From the NCBI RefSeq assembly GCF_003991975.1, contig NZ_CP029822.1, positions 1-64,000 on the forward strand: DNA of 64,000 nucleotides, in the 5' to 3' direction. Shown here one piece after another: positions 1 to 10,622 of the stretch. The notes under the pieces are model-generated. The model worked only from the letters and a program-made list of their open reading frames with translations, had not been told where the DNA came from and searched no databases. This DNA is from Entomomonas moraniae (lineage in GTDB: Bacteria; Pseudomonadota; Gammaproteobacteria; Pseudomonadales; Pseudomonadaceae). The position numbers and the translations under genes were made by a program. How positions within the stretch are numbered: position 1 is the stretch's first letter; each line of letters starts with the position of its first letter.

Positions 1-991
<991 letters not shown>

Positions 992-1007
992 GATTAAGAG
1001 TTTATAC

Positions 1008-1490
1008 ATGCGTATTGGACATGGGTTTGATGTACACCGATTCGGTGAAGGTTCTTTTGTTACTCTGGGTGGTGTAAAGATTCCCTTTCATAAAGGGTTG
1101 ATCGCTCATTCAGATGGCGATGTGTTGATTCATGCGGTTTGTGATGCTTTATTAGGCGCTTGTGGCTTAGGCGACATAGGTCGCCACTTTCCTGATACGG
1201 ATCCGCAATATAAGGGGATCGATAGCCGACAATTACTCCGCCATGTGGTTGCGTTAGTCAATCAACAAGGCTGGCAGTTATTAAACATGGATGCCACTAT
1301 TATTGCACAAGCTCCCAAAATGTTGCCTCATATTGAGAAAATGAAAACATTATTGGCAGAAGACTTGGCAGCAGATTTAACACAAATTAATATTAAGGCG
1401 ACGACAACAGAACAGTTAGGTTTTGTTGGGCGAGAAGAGGGTATCGCTACACACGCAGTTGTATTATTGGCTCCTTATGAAAGAAATTGA
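1008..1490 (+). CDS. ispF: 2-C-methyl-D-erythritol 2,4-cyclodiphosphate synthase
   Basis: Fifth enzyme of the MEP isoprenoid pathway; it cyclises CDP-methylerythritol 2-phosphate with release of CMP. The protein is 160 residues, the usual size. It starts [11 protein letters not shown], giving the metal ligands D8, H10 and H42 (in [12 protein letters not shown]). I chose ATG 1008, with AAGAG nine bases upstream, over an in-frame TTG at 990, because family members begin at MRIGHGFD. Its 3' end overlaps truD by 14 bp, so ispF, truD and surE form a tightly coupled operon. Pseudomonas has the same order (from memory); ispD, often adjacent, is not in this window. Confidence 0.95.
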   Translation: MRIGHGFDVHRFGEGSFVTLGGVKIPFHKGLIAHSDGDVLIHAVCDALLGACGLGDIGRHFPDTDPQYKGIDSRQLLRHVVALVNQQGWQLLNMDATIIAQAPKMLPHIEKMKTLLAEDLAADLTQINIKATTTEQLGFVGREEGIATHAVVLLAPYERN

Positions 1491-2523
1491 ATTATTAGGC
1501 CCAACCGCTTGGGCAGAATCTTGCGGTAATGCACAGTTGAAAGCCACAGCAGAAGATTTCCAAGTCGATGAAGTATTGGATATTCCACTAACAGGCGAGG
1601 GAGAACATCTCTGGTTGTGGGTTGAAAAACGTTATTTAAATACAGAAGAAGTAGCAAAGCGTATTGCAAAAGCAGTTCAGGTACCGTTAAGGCAGGTAAG
1701 TTATGCGGGTTTAAAAGATAAGCTCGCGCTAACACGGCAATGGTTTAGCATTCATTTACCGGGTAAGAGTGATCCCGATTTGAGTGCTTTAGAGTCTGAA
1801 CAGTTGCATATTGCTAAAAAAATACGCCATCAACGTAAGCTTCAACGAGGAACTCATTCAGGGAATGGGTTTATTATCTGTTTAACACAGTTGCAAGCGG
1901 ATAAAGAAGCTTTAAACGAGCGCTTAACACAGATTGCTTCAACTGGAGTTCCCAATTATTTTGGTTTACAGCGTTTTGGTTTTGAGGGCAATAATGTTGT
2001 ACAAGCGTTAGAGTTTGCTAATCAGCATCATTATCCAGAGCAAAGAAATATGCGCTCTCGCTTATTATCATCGGCAAGAAGTTATTTATTTAATAAGGTA
2101 TTAGCTGCCAGAGTATTAAATAGCACTTGGAACCAAGTTATTGAAGGTGATATTCTTTCTTTTACAGAAAGCCGTAGCTTTTTTCCAGCAAATGAATTGG
2201 AATCAATGGATAACCGATTCGCAGAATTAGTTATTCATCCGACGGCCCCTTTAATTGGTGAAGGTGAGCTTGCTACGACAGAGACCGCCTTTCAACTTGA
2301 GCAAACCATTTTAGAGCATGAACCGTCATTGGTAAATTGGCTTCAAGCGGCTGGTTTAAAGCAAGAGCGACGTATTTTAAGGTTGCCAGTCAAATCATTG
2401 ACATGGGATTTTATCGATACGGACAGATTACAATTAAGTTTTACATTACCAACAGGATGTTTCGCAACATCGGTAATCAGAGAGTTAGTTTCGTTGCAAG
2501 TGGATGATCAATGTACATTTTAA
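1477..2523 (+). CDS. truD: tRNA pseudouridine(13) synthase TruD
   Basis: Makes pseudouridine 13 in the D-loop of tRNA-Glu and other tRNAs. The 348-residue length matches E. coli TruD (349). The active-site segment [14 protein letters not shown] places the catalytic aspartate at D81. The C-terminal insertion domain typical of TruD ([14 protein letters not shown]) is visible. The start chosen is ATG 1477 ([11 protein letters not shown] follows), inside the last codons of ispF; an ATG at 1423 would only add residues translated from the ispF reading region. The 3' end overlaps surE by 13 bp, which suggests translational coupling through the whole cluster. Confidence 0.94.
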   Translation: MKEIELLGPTAWAESCGNAQLKATAEDFQVDEVLDIPLTGEGEHLWLWVEKRYLNTEEVAKRIAKAVQVPLRQVSYAGLKDKLALTRQWFSIHLPGKSDPDLSALESEQLHIAKKIRHQRKLQRGTHSGNGFIICLTQLQADKEALNERLTQIASTGVPNYFGLQRFGFEGNNVVQALEFANQHHYPEQRNMRSRLLSSARSYLFNKVLAARVLNSTWNQVIEGDILSFTESRSFFPANELESMDNRFAELVIHPTAPLIGEGELATTETAFQLEQTILEHEPSLVNWLQAAGLKQERRILRLPVKSLTWDFIDTDRLQLSFTLPTGCFATSVIRELVSLQVDDQCTF

Positions 2524-3254
2524 TTTCTAATGATGACGGTGTTAATGCGCCAGGTATTAAAGCACTTTATGATGCTTTGGCTAATGATGGTGATTGTAAA
2601 GTATTAGCACCTATGCGAGATATGAGCGGTACAAGCAATTCATTAACACTCAATAGGCCGCTTTATCCTACTTATTTGGAAAATGGCTTTGTAGGAATTG
2701 ATGGAACCCCCGCAGATTGTGTGCACCTTGGTATGAACGGCTTTTTTGATAATAAACCTGATTTGGTGGTGGCAGGAATTAATTTAGGGGCGAATTTAGG
2801 TGATGATGTATTGTATTCTGGTACAGTCGCCGCGGCAACAGAGGGGCGTTTTACTGCGATGCCTTCTTTTGCTTTCTCTTTAGTCTCAAAAACAACAACA
2901 CACCTAGCAACGGCAGCATATTATGCTAAAAATATTATTAAAGAATATGCTAAACTAGAACTACCTAAACATACAGTACTTAATGTCAATATTCCTGATT
3001 TGCCTTTGGAGCAAGTTAAAGGAATACAATTAACGCGCTTAGGTTATCGTACTCACTCATTACCTCCAGAAAAAACGGTTAATCCAAGAGGAAAGGTTGG
3101 CTATTGGGTTTCGCGGGTTGGTGATATAGTTGATGGGAGTGAGGGTACTGATTTTTATGCGATCAAAGCGGGGTATGTTTCAATTACGCCATTAACCATT
3201 GATCGTAGTTGTCGATCTTCATTGGATTCTTTACAAACGCTTAGGAAATTATAA
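2511..3254 (+). CDS. surE: 5'/3'-nucleotidase SurE
   Basis: Divalent-metal-dependent nucleoside monophosphate phosphatase linked to stationary-phase survival. The 247-residue protein starts [14 protein letters not shown], with metal ligands D8 and D9, S39 and N91 (in [13 protein letters not shown]). This is the normal family length. It overlaps truD at its start and is separated from pcm by 2 bp. The surE-pcm-nlpD order is shared with Pseudomonas and enterics, where rpoS usually follows; here rpoS does not. Confidence 0.95.
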   Translation: MYILISNDDGVNAPGIKALYDALANDGDCKVLAPMRDMSGTSNSLTLNRPLYPTYLENGFVGIDGTPADCVHLGMNGFFDNKPDLVVAGINLGANLGDDVLYSGTVAAATEGRFTAMPSFAFSLVSKTTTHLATAAYYAKNIIKEYAKLELPKHTVLNVNIPDLPLEQVKGIQLTRLGYRTHSLPPEKTVNPRGKVGYWVSRVGDIVDGSEGTDFYAIKAGYVSITPLTIDRSCRSSLDSLQTLRKL

Positions 3255-3256
3255 GT

Positions 3257-3925
3257 ATGACTGATAGTTTGATGCGAAGCGGTATTGGCATGACTTCGCA
3301 GCGGACAAGACAACGCCTGGTTCAGCGGCTTCAAGAAGAAGGCGTAATGAATGAGCGCGTGTTGGCTGCAATTGGTAATACGCCGCGTCATCTATTTATT
3401 GATGAGGCTCTGTCCCATCGTGCTTATGAAGATACGGCATTACCTATAGGACATAATCAAACTATTTCTCAACCACTCATTGTTGCGCACATGTCAGAGC
3501 TATTATTGGCCACAGGGCCATTAGATAAAGTGCTAGAAATAGGTACTGGATCAGGTTATCAAACGGCTATTCTTGCTCAATTAGTTAATCGTGTCTTCTC
3601 TGTGGAAAGAATTCAACCACTGCAAGATAAAGCGAAAGAACGTTTACAATCATTAAAGTTGCGTAATATCGTTTTTCGTTGGGGAGATGGTTGGGAAGGG
3701 TGGAATGCATTAGCACCTTATAATGGTATTATTGTCACGGCGGCAGCTCTAGAGGTTCCAAAAGCATTGCTTGATCAATTGGCTGTTGGGGGACGATTGG
3801 TGATGCCCGTGGGTGATAGTCATAGCCAACAGCTTTATCTTATTACAAGACAAGAGCAAGGTTTTAAACAACAAATACTTGGGAATGTACGCTTTGTTCC
3901 TTTACTCAACGGTACTATTCGTTAA
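3257..3925 (+). CDS. pcm: Protein-L-isoaspartate O-methyltransferase
   Basis: Repairs isomerised aspartyl residues in ageing proteins, using SAM. The 222 residues carry the SAM-binding motif [15 protein letters not shown], the post-I region ([10 protein letters not shown]) and the PCMT substrate-binding segment [15 protein letters not shown]. The N-terminal extension (about 20 residues before [13 protein letters not shown]) resembles pseudomonad Pcm. It sits 2 bp after surE, as in most gammaproteobacteria, and is presumably co-transcribed with it. Confidence 0.94.
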   Translation: MTDSLMRSGIGMTSQRTRQRLVQRLQEEGVMNERVLAAIGNTPRHLFIDEALSHRAYEDTALPIGHNQTISQPLIVAHMSELLLATGPLDKVLEIGTGSGYQTAILAQLVNRVFSVERIQPLQDKAKERLQSLKLRNIVFRWGDGWEGWNALAPYNGIIVTAAALEVPKALLDQLAVGGRLVMPVGDSHSQQLYLITRQEQGFKQQILGNVRFVPLLNGTIR

Positions 3926-3949
3926 TTTAATTTTTATTAGGAGCTTAAA

Positions 3950-4822
3950 ATGGGGGCATTGAACAAAAGGTTATTACCCATTTCAACACTCGCTATCTTA
4001 ATATTCACAACAGCTTGTTCATCAAACAATAATGCGCATGTACAAGTTGTTGATAAAACGACAAGCTATAATCAACGTGTTAAAACCTCAGAAGTGCCAA
4101 GAGTTGGAAAAGTTGTGCAGTCAAATGCGACTTACACGCCAACGGCAAGAGGTCAGTATACTGTAAAGCAAGGTGAGACACTGTATTCGTTGGCCTTTAA
4201 TTATGGTAAGGATTGGCGTGAATTAGCGGCTTCTAATAACATTCAATCCCCTTACACTATCTACCCTGGTCAGGTTATTTATCTTGATGGTAAGGCTGTA
4301 TCAAGTACGACAACCAATACCCATAGTTCGGGCAGTGTAAAAGTTACAACAACCCAAACTAAAGCAAGTACAACCACAAAAGCCTCGAAGACAACTAGCA
4401 CCCAGACACCAACAAAAACCGCTTCAACTGTTAAAACAACGACGGCTGTTGTAGGCGGATGGACATGGCCAGCCATGGGAACGGTGATTGGTACATTCTC
4501 CCCAACAGGAACGTTGAATAAAGGGGTTGATATTTCAGCCGCTGAAGGTACGCCTGTAATGGCAGCCGCTGCAGGTACGGTAGTCTATGCAGGTGATAAC
4601 TTGCATGGTTATGGTAACTTATTGATTGTAAAACATAACGATAGCTATGTAAGTGCTTATGCCCATAACCGACAATTATTAGTTAAAGAAGGCCAGAAAG
4701 TTTCTGTTGGTCAAAAAATTGCTGAAATGGGTTCTACAGGTGCAGATAGAGTTAAACTCCATTTTGAAATTCGTTTAAATGGTAAGCCTGTTGATCCACT
4801 CAAATATTTACCAAAGAAATAA
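3950..4822 (+). CDS. nlpD: Lipoprotein NlpD, LysM and degenerate LytM domains
   Basis: Divisome-associated outer-membrane lipoprotein that activates a cell-wall amidase (AmiC in E. coli). The 290-residue protein has a signal peptide ending in a lipobox before C23 (FTTAC), a LysM domain (about 64-108, QYTVKQGETLYSLAFNYG) and a Thr/Lys/Ser-rich linker. The C-terminal LytM/M23 domain runs from about 180 to 290. The catalytic zinc ligands of active M23 peptidases are missing: the usual H in HxxxD is replaced in NKGVDIS, and the HxH motif reads KLHFE. It is therefore probably an activator and not a hydrolase, as known for E. coli NlpD. AGGAG at 3939-3943 precedes the ATG. Confidence 0.93.
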   Translation: MGALNKRLLPISTLAILIFTTACSSNNNAHVQVVDKTTSYNQRVKTSEVPRVGKVVQSNATYTPTARGQYTVKQGETLYSLAFNYGKDWRELAASNNIQSPYTIYPGQVIYLDGKAVSSTTTNTHSSGSVKVTTTQTKASTTTKASKTTSTQTPTKTASTVKTTTAVVGGWTWPAMGTVIGTFSPTGTLNKGVDISAAEGTPVMAAAAGTVVYAGDNLHGYGNLLIVKHNDSYVSAYAHNRQLLVKEGQKVSVGQKIAEMGSTGADRVKLHFEIRLNGKPVDPLKYLPKK

Positions 4823-4825
4823 TAT

Positions 4826-5254
4826 ATGTCCATGAAAAAAATCCACGAGCTAGAAGTTAAAGCTTTTAGCCAATTGACCAATAAGCAGCGCTATAATTAT
4901 TTTGTGACCAAAGTATTTGAGTGGAAATCTGTGTGGGGATTAGCCGATCAAGACGGGTGGGTGGTTACTGAGATGAGCGAAGATATTATTTTCCCTTTAT
5001 GGCCTGCTGAACCCTTTGCAGAAAAATGCCAAATTAACGATTGGCAACAGACACAAACTAAAGAAATAGAGTTTGATGAACTTATTAATGTCGTGTTACC
5101 TGACTTAGCAGAAGATAATGTCAAGGTAGCCACCTTTATTGTTCCTGGTAGTGATCAGTGCGGAGTACTTCCAGCACAAGAGTTATTAAATGATTTTTTA
5201 ACGCTACAAGAACAAGAAAAGTCCAAAGAAGCTAATGATGCCTCATCGGAGTAA
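4826..5254 (+). CDS. DUF2750-like protein of unknown function
   Basis: 142-residue soluble protein beginning 3 bp after nlpD, with no signal peptide or membrane segment. Its pattern resembles the DUF2750 family: an early RYNYFVTKVFEWKSVWGL segment, then DGWVVTE and FPLWPAEPFAE, and a C-terminal DLAEDNVKVATFIVPG strand region. The tail (about 125-142) is charged and likely disordered. Family assignment is from memory of the motif pattern and no activity is known. It sits where Pseudomonas carries rpoS. An alternative start is the ATG two codons downstream (4832). Confidence 0.7.
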   Translation: MSMKKIHELEVKAFSQLTNKQRYNYFVTKVFEWKSVWGLADQDGWVVTEMSEDIIFPLWPAEPFAEKCQINDWQQTQTKEIEFDELINVVLPDLAEDNVKVATFIVPGSDQCGVLPAQELLNDFLTLQEQEKSKEANDASSE

Positions 5255-5768
5255 TTATTAATCTACGGATTATATAAGTGACCACGTTTATTTTTTATTA
5301 AGAATAAAATTCTTGGGGCAGAGCGCCAACTTAATGATAGTCGAAAATAAAAGTTATAAATTTTACATGATTATTGTTATGGGATTGTATGGATACTTAT
5401 CTTTTTGAGTAGAGAAATAATCTGTTAGTTTTTTTAGAAAGTATGAGGAGTCTAATCATTGGTTAAACCCCGCTTGATAGGAGAGGGTGCTATTATCAAT
5501 TTAGATTGTAAGGTCTGCTCTTATTCGGTGGTGAAGACTTTAATTATACCTAGTTTATTTAGACTCTCTGGAAATCCGTTAGCCTGATTATGAAATTCAT
5601 TGAGCGCTATTTAGCAACTAAACTCAATGTTCAATGGTCGACAAGTATTTTATGATAAATACAGGTGTGTTACCGTTTCTCTTAATATCAATAAAAATAA
5701 GCTTATCCTCTTTGCACTTTTTACAAATCCTTATATGATGGTTTTATAAATGACTCTAAGGATCACTT
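5255..5768. other. Gene-free gap between the nlpD cluster and priA
   Basis: About 514 bp with no credible reading frame on either strand. It is very AT-rich with scattered stops. I see no recognisable remnant of rpoS or fdxA. A TGTAAG at 5507-5512 followed seven bases later by CTTATT loosely resembles a GacA upstream site, but the downstream stretch has too few GGA motifs for an RsmZ-type RNA. The last 15 bases hold the priA ribosome site (TAAGGAT, 5756-5762). The priA promoter is presumably here, but no clear -35/-10 pair stands out. Confidence 0.6.
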
Positions 5769-7994
5769 GTGCCTAACAAGACTTACTACTTGCGCTTAGC
5801 TTTACCTTCACCGTTGCGGCGATTATTTGATTATTTGCCAGGGAAGGGGCTCGATGTCGCTTTATTAAAAGCAGGGATACGAGTAAAAGTGCCTTTTGCT
5901 AATCGTGTATTGATAGGTGTATTAATAGAGGTTGTTGAGGAAACCAATGTTCCTGTTGAGAAGTTAAAGCCTATCCTTGAGGTTATCGATGATGCTCCTA
6001 TTATTTCGCCGATGCTTCTAAGTTTTTGTCAATGGACTGCTAATTATTATCAACATAGCTTAGGCGATACCCTTTCGTGGGCATTACCTAATTTATTAAG
6101 GCAAGGTAAATATCCTGATGATAATAAAGAGCTTTATTGGCGAGTTAGTCAAAATGCAAGCCTTGATGATGTTCGCTTAAATCGGGCAACCAAACAAAAG
6201 AAAACTTTAAGGATAGTCATGCAGCACCCTCATGGCCTTTCTCAAGGATTACTGCAAGATTTAGAAATACAACCTGACACTTTGAGGCGTTTACAAGAGA
6301 AAGGCTTGGTTTATGGTGAGCTTCGAGAGCGTAAACATACACCACATCAAGGCAGTTGGTTAATTGAGCCAGAATTATTGGCTAATGAAGAACAAGAAAA
6401 AGCAATTCAAACAGTTAGTGGATCGTTAGATCATTTTCAAACTTTTTTATTGTACGGTATCACTGGCAGTGGCAAAACAGAGGTGTATTTTCAGCTTATT
6501 CACCAAGTATTACAGGCGGGTAAGCAGTCACTTGTTCTTATTCCCGAGATTAATCTAAGTCCACAAACACTGTATCGTTTTGAAAAGCGTTTTAATGCAA
6601 AAATAGCCGTTATTCACTCTAATCTAACCGATAAAGAGCGTTTAAATGCATGGCAGCAAGCCAAAGAAGGTACAGTTGATATCGTGATAGGAACGCGCTC
6701 AGCCATTTTTACCCCAATGGCACATTTGGGGCTGATTATTGTGGATGAGGAGCATGATAGCTCATATAAGCAACAAGATGGTTTACGCTACCATGCGCGT
6801 GATTTAGCGGTTGTGCGTGGGCGTATGGAAAATACGCCGGTTATATTATGTTCAGCGACTCCTTCATTTGAAAGCTTATATAACGTAGAGCAAAAGCGCT
6901 ATCACTGGTTAAGTCTGACTGAACGAGCAGGCAGTGCAGAAAAACCAAAGATTTTGTGCTTAGATGTGCGTGCACAAACGATGGATGCAGGCATTTCATC
7001 ACAGCTTCAGCACTTGATAACTCAAACATTAAATGCAGGGCAACAGGTTCTTATTTTTATTAATCGCAGAGGTTTTGCCCCTACGCTGATTTGTCATGAT
7101 TGTGGTTGGATTTGTCATTGTCCTCATTGTGATGCAAGGATGACTTTTCATTTAAAAGACCATGTATTACGTTGTCATCATTGTGATTATCAGATGTCTC
7201 CTCCACTGGCATGTCCACACTGTCAACATGTTAACTTAAAACCTGTTGGTGTAGGCACAGAGCGTACAGAAGAGCGATTAAAAGTGTTATTTAAAGATTG
7301 GCCTATTTGGCGAATTGATCGCGATACGACGAGTCGCAAACAAGCAATGCAAGAGATTGTAGAAACGGTACGTAGTGGTGAACCTGGAATTTTGGTTGGT
7401 ACGCAAATGCTAGCAAAGGGGCATCACTTCCCTAATGTGACCTTAGTAGCGATCTTAGATGTTGATAGCGGGTTGTTTTCAGCAGACTTTAAGGCGTGTG
7501 AAAAAACTGCACAATTAATTGTACAAGTGGCTGGCCGTTCCGGAAGAGCTGAGCATAAAGGAAAAGTCCTTATTCAAACACATTTACCTGATCACCCGCT
7601 TATCATTGAACTGATCGATAAAGGTTATTTGGCTTTTGCTCAGCACGACTTGCAAGAACGAAAAGAGGCAAATTTACCGCCTTATAGCCACTTTGCTTTA
7701 TTAAGGGCAGAGGCTTATAAAAAGGAGCAGTTGGATGCTTTTTTTATAAAAGCGCATGCACAAGCCGAATTATTGGCAACACAGTTTGCAAATAACGTAT
7801 TTGAGATATTTGATCCAGTTCCTGCACCGATGGAAAGAAAAGCGGGACGTTACCGTGCTCAATTATTGATTCAAAGTAATCTGCGGCCAATGCTACATCA
7901 CTTTTTAAGTCAATGGATACAGTCTTTAGAAGAGATGCCTAAGATGAGTCAGATCAGATGGTCGATTGATGTCGACCCAATAGATTTATTCTAG
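5769..7994 (+). CDS. priA: Primosomal protein N', replication restart helicase PriA
   Basis: 3'-5' superfamily 2 helicase that recognises stalled forks and D-loops and reloads DnaB. The 741 residues (E. coli 732) comprise an N-terminal 3'-DNA-binding domain, Walker A GITGSGKTEVY near residue 232 and DEEHD near 325. Eight cysteines form two zinc sites around 440-485 (CHDC, CHCPHC, CHHC, CPHC). A C-terminal helicase domain follows, with GTQMLAKGHHFP and QVAGRSGRAEHKG. The start is GTG 5769 with TAAGGAT seven bases upstream. In Pseudomonas, priA also neighbours argS and the SPOR gene; here they face it convergently. Confidence 0.96.
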   Translation: MPNKTYYLRLALPSPLRRLFDYLPGKGLDVALLKAGIRVKVPFANRVLIGVLIEVVEETNVPVEKLKPILEVIDDAPIISPMLLSFCQWTANYYQHSLGDTLSWALPNLLRQGKYPDDNKELYWRVSQNASLDDVRLNRATKQKKTLRIVMQHPHGLSQGLLQDLEIQPDTLRRLQEKGLVYGELRERKHTPHQGSWLIEPELLANEEQEKAIQTVSGSLDHFQTFLLYGITGSGKTEVYFQLIHQVLQAGKQSLVLIPEINLSPQTLYRFEKRFNAKIAVIHSNLTDKERLNAWQQAKEGTVDIVIGTRSAIFTPMAHLGLIIVDEEHDSSYKQQDGLRYHARDLAVVRGRMENTPVILCSATPSFESLYNVEQKRYHWLSLTERAGSAEKPKILCLDVRAQTMDAGISSQLQHLITQTLNAGQQVLIFINRRGFAPTLICHDCGWICHCPHCDARMTFHLKDHVLRCHHCDYQMSPPLACPHCQHVNLKPVGVGTERTEERLKVLFKDWPIWRIDRDTTSRKQAMQEIVETVRSGEPGILVGTQMLAKGHHFPNVTLVAILDVDSGLFSADFKACEKTAQLIVQVAGRSGRAEHKGKVLIQTHLPDHPLIIELIDKGYLAFAQHDLQERKEANLPPYSHFALLRAEAYKKEQLDAFFIKAHAQAELLATQFANNVFEIFDPVPAPMERKAGRYRAQLLIQSNLRPMLHHFLSQWIQSLEEMPKMSQIRWSIDVDPIDLF

Positions 7995-8020
7995 TGATCT
8001 CACTATAGCTAGATCACCAG
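7991..8020. terminator. Hairpin between convergent priA and SPOR gene
   Basis: GTGATCT (7994-8000) pairs with AGATCAC (8011-8017), extended by CT/AG pairs outside, around a 10-base loop. It overlaps the priA stop codon. There is no T-run on either side, so it may be a weak bidirectional terminator or an RNA-end stabiliser. Confidence 0.4.
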
Positions 8021-8039
8021 AATGGATAATGTCACAGAA

Positions 8040-8783
8040 CTAATTAACTTTGCGTGGAACCACTAAGGTTTGTTTAAAACCATGTGAAGCCAGTTGGCTC
8101 TGTGTCTTTGAGGCTTGCTCTTTAGTAGCGAAAGAGCCAATAATCACACGGTACCATGTTTTTCCATTAGAAGATGCCGTTTCTAATTTAGCATTTTGTC
8201 CAAGCATTAATAACTGTGCGCGAATACTTTCTGCACCTTGCTTCGAAGGATAAGAACCCACTTGTAAGAAAAATGTCATTTTAGTGGGCGAAGCAATGGT
8301 TGCTACCTGTGTTGGTTTTTGTTCTGCGATGCTAGTAGTAGGAGTATTAGCAACGGGTTTGTTAGTAGGTTTTTCTGTTGGTGCCGCTGCAACCGTGGTT
8401 ACGGGGGCAGGTGCAGGTTTTTGTTGTACCGGAGGTAGAGGGGGAGGTGTTTTTCCATCTAACAGTGCGGCTGCACGCTCACCATCGAGCTGTTTATACT
8501 CTTGTGGTGTGACAGGCGGAGCGGTATTGGTTGCGGTTTCTTTACCCGACAGTAAATCACGGAATACAAACTTAGGTTTATCGGTTGTATGATCTTTAGG
8601 CGTAATACTAGTCGTTGTTTTTTGTTCAGGTCGAATATCTTGTTTAGGTTCAAGCTTCATTAAAAACATAATGAAGCAACCAATGACGATCCCAGCTACT
8701 AACCAAATCCATGCCGGAGCACTTGATTTTGCTGGTGGAGTATATTTATTAGCCCCACGAGGTTTAGTTTTTGCTTTAGCCAT
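8040..8783 (-). CDS. SPOR-domain inner-membrane protein, FtsN-like
   Basis: Probable cell-division or envelope protein that binds denuded peptidoglycan at the septum. The 247 residues have a short basic cytoplasmic tail, one transmembrane helix (about 24-42, WIWLVAGIVIGCFIMFLM) and a long Pro/Thr/Lys-rich periplasmic linker (45-165). The C-terminal SPOR domain runs from about 168 to 245 (FFLQVGSYPSKQGAESIRAQL, then WYRVIIGSF). This architecture matches FtsN and the Pseudomonas gene downstream of argS. The ATG lies 3 bp after the argS stop, so the two are co-transcribed. FtsN identity is plausible, but other SPOR proteins share the layout, so no symbol is given. Confidence 0.88.
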   Translation of the reverse strand: MAKAKTKPRGANKYTPPAKSSAPAWIWLVAGIVIGCFIMFLMKLEPKQDIRPEQKTTTSITPKDHTTDKPKFVFRDLLSGKETATNTAPPVTPQEYKQLDGERAAALLDGKTPPPLPPVQQKPAPAPVTTVAAAPTEKPTNKPVANTPTTSIAEQKPTQVATIASPTKMTFFLQVGSYPSKQGAESIRAQLLMLGQNAKLETASSNGKTWYRVIIGSFATKEQASKTQSQLASHGFKQTLVVPRKVN

Positions 8784-8786
8784 TTG

Positions 8787-10526
8787 TTACATGCGCTCCA
8801 ACGGAACCAGTCCTAATAATTCTAATCCTTGTTTTAAGGTACGACCTGTTAATGCAGTCAGACGTAAGCGGCTTTGTTGCTGAGCTGTAGTCTGGGCTTT
8901 TAATACAGGGCATTCCTCATAAAATGTTGAGAAAAGCTTAGCTAATTCATAAAGGTAATTACACAGCAAGTGTGGCAACCCTTTGCTTGATACACTATTT
9001 AATGTTTCAGTAAAGAGCATTAAATGTGCAGCTAAATCTTTTTCTTGCTCTGCTTCTAAAACAATTTTACCGTCTAATTGCTCGATTGTCTTATTTGCTG
9101 TACGTAATACACCTGCTGTACGTGTATACGCATACAATAAATAAGGGGCTGTATTTCCTACTAAGCTTAACATGTTATCAAAACTAAAGGTATAGTCACT
9201 AGTACGGTGTTTTGACAGGTCTGCATATTTAACGGCACCTATGCCAATGGCATGGGCGATCTTTTTGCATTCTTCATCACTCATGTCTGGGTTAAGCTGT
9301 TTGGCCAGATCATAGGCTTTTTGTTCAGCATCGTTGAGCAGATCGACTAATTTAACAACACCACCATCGCGGGTTTTAAAGGGTTTACCATCTTCACCAT
9401 TCATGGTGCCAAAGCCCATGTGTTCTAAGTCAAGTGCTGGTTTAGCAAAGCCTGCTTGGCGTGCAGCGACAAACAGCATATCAAAGTGTAACGATTGGCG
9501 CTGATCGACAAAATATAAGCAACGATCGGCTTTAAGAACATCATTACGATAACGGATAGCAGCAAGGTCTGTGGTTGAGTAGAGATACCCACCATCCGCT
9601 TTTTGGACAATCATGCCCAGTGGCTCACCTTCTTTATTTTTAAAGCCGTCTAAGAATATACATTGCGCACCATCACTGATGGACAGCATATTTTTAGCTT
9701 TTAATGTTTCGATGATTTTGGGGAGGTCTTCATTATAAGCACTCTCACCTCTAACGTCTTGACGGGTTAGTTTGACATCAAGACGATCATAAATTTGTTG
9801 ACAGTGGCCTAAAGAAATATCATTAAACTTTGTCCAGAGAGTCAAGCAACCTTTATCACCGGCTTGCAGTTTAACCACCATTTCACGCGCTTTCGTTGCA
9901 AATTCAGGTGATTCATCAAAGCGTTTTTTAGCCGCACGGTAGAAGTTTTCTAAGTCAGACAATTGGTTTTCAGCGTGATTAGGGTGTTCTTCCATATACG
10001 CAAGCAACATGCCGAATTGTGTTCCCCAGTCACCCACATGGTTTTGACGTATGACGGTATCACCCAAAAACTCAGTAACACGGCCAACCGCATCACCAAT
10101 GATAGTTGAGCGTAAATGACCAACATGCATTTCTTTAGCAAGATTAGGGGATGACATGTCGATAACGACTCGTTGAGTTGGGGTGGTTTTTGTCACCAAT
10201 AATCGAGGGTCGCTAAGCACTTCATCTAGCTTTGTTGCTAGGGCTTGTGAATTTTGAAAAAAGTTTAAAAAACCTGGGCCTGCAATTTCAATTTTGCTAA
10301 TCTCGTCATGTTGAGGCAATGAGGCCAATAACTTTTCAGCTAGATCACGTGGTTTCATGTTAGCTGGTTTAGCTAACATGAGAGCAATATTTGAGGCAAA
10401 ATCACCGTGTGACTTGTCTTTTGTGTTATCTATTTGAATAGTAACATTTAGGTCATTAGGTAAAATATTTTCATTAACTAATGACGCTAATGCTTGTTTA
10501 ATAAGTGTCTGGATAAGTTCTTTCAT
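8787..10526 (-). CDS. argS: Arginyl-tRNA synthetase
   Basis: Class I aminoacyl-tRNA synthetase charging tRNA-Arg. The 579 residues (E. coli 577) contain the HIGH-type motif in [21 protein letters not shown] (near residue 138), the N-terminal additional domain typical of ArgS (1-110), and a C-terminal anticodon-binding DALR domain ending [19 protein letters not shown]. As in most bacterial ArgS, no clear KMSKS is present. It is the first gene of an argS-SPOR unit; the 96 bp upstream separate it from the co-directional MATE gene and probably hold its promoter. Confidence 0.96.
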   Translation of the reverse strand: MKELIQTLIKQALASLVNENILPNDLNVTIQIDNTKDKSHGDFASNIALMLAKPANMKPRDLAEKLLASLPQHDEISKIEIAGPGFLNFFQNSQALATKLDEVLSDPRLLVTKTTPTQRVVIDMSSPNLAKEMHVGHLRSTIIGDAVGRVTEFLGDTVIRQNHVGDWGTQFGMLLAYMEEHPNHAENQLSDLENFYRAAKKRFDESPEFATKAREMVVKLQAGDKGCLTLWTKFNDISLGHCQQIYDRLDVKLTRQDVRGESAYNEDLPKIIETLKAKNMLSISDGAQCIFLDGFKNKEGEPLGMIVQKADGGYLYSTTDLAAIRYRNDVLKADRCLYFVDQRQSLHFDMLFVAARQAGFAKPALDLEHMGFGTMNGEDGKPFKTRDGGVVKLVDLLNDAEQKAYDLAKQLNPDMSDEECKKIAHAIGIGAVKYADLSKHRTSDYTFSFDNMLSLVGNTAPYLLYAYTRTAGVLRTANKTIEQLDGKIVLEAEQEKDLAAHLMLFTETLNSVSSKGLPHLLCNYLYELAKLFSTFYEECPVLKAQTTAQQQSRLRLTALTGRTLKQGLELLGLVPLERM

Positions 10527-10622
10527 TAGGATTCTGTATAGAAAACAAATTAAAATAAAGGATTAATCAACTCGCTATTGTATACCAAGTTTAGGTATAG
10601 CCGATACTAGTAAATCGTGAGA

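Noticed and set aside
5500-5700. Possible RsmZ-type small RNA with a GacA-like upstream site
   Set aside because: TGTAAG is followed by CTTATT at the wrong spacing, and the downstream stretch has only one GGA; too weak to call.
8284-8592. Plus-strand 102-codon frame opposite the SPOR gene
   Set aside because: Gly/Val/Ala-rich shadow of the Pro/Thr-rich linker of the SPOR protein; not conserved in any family I know.
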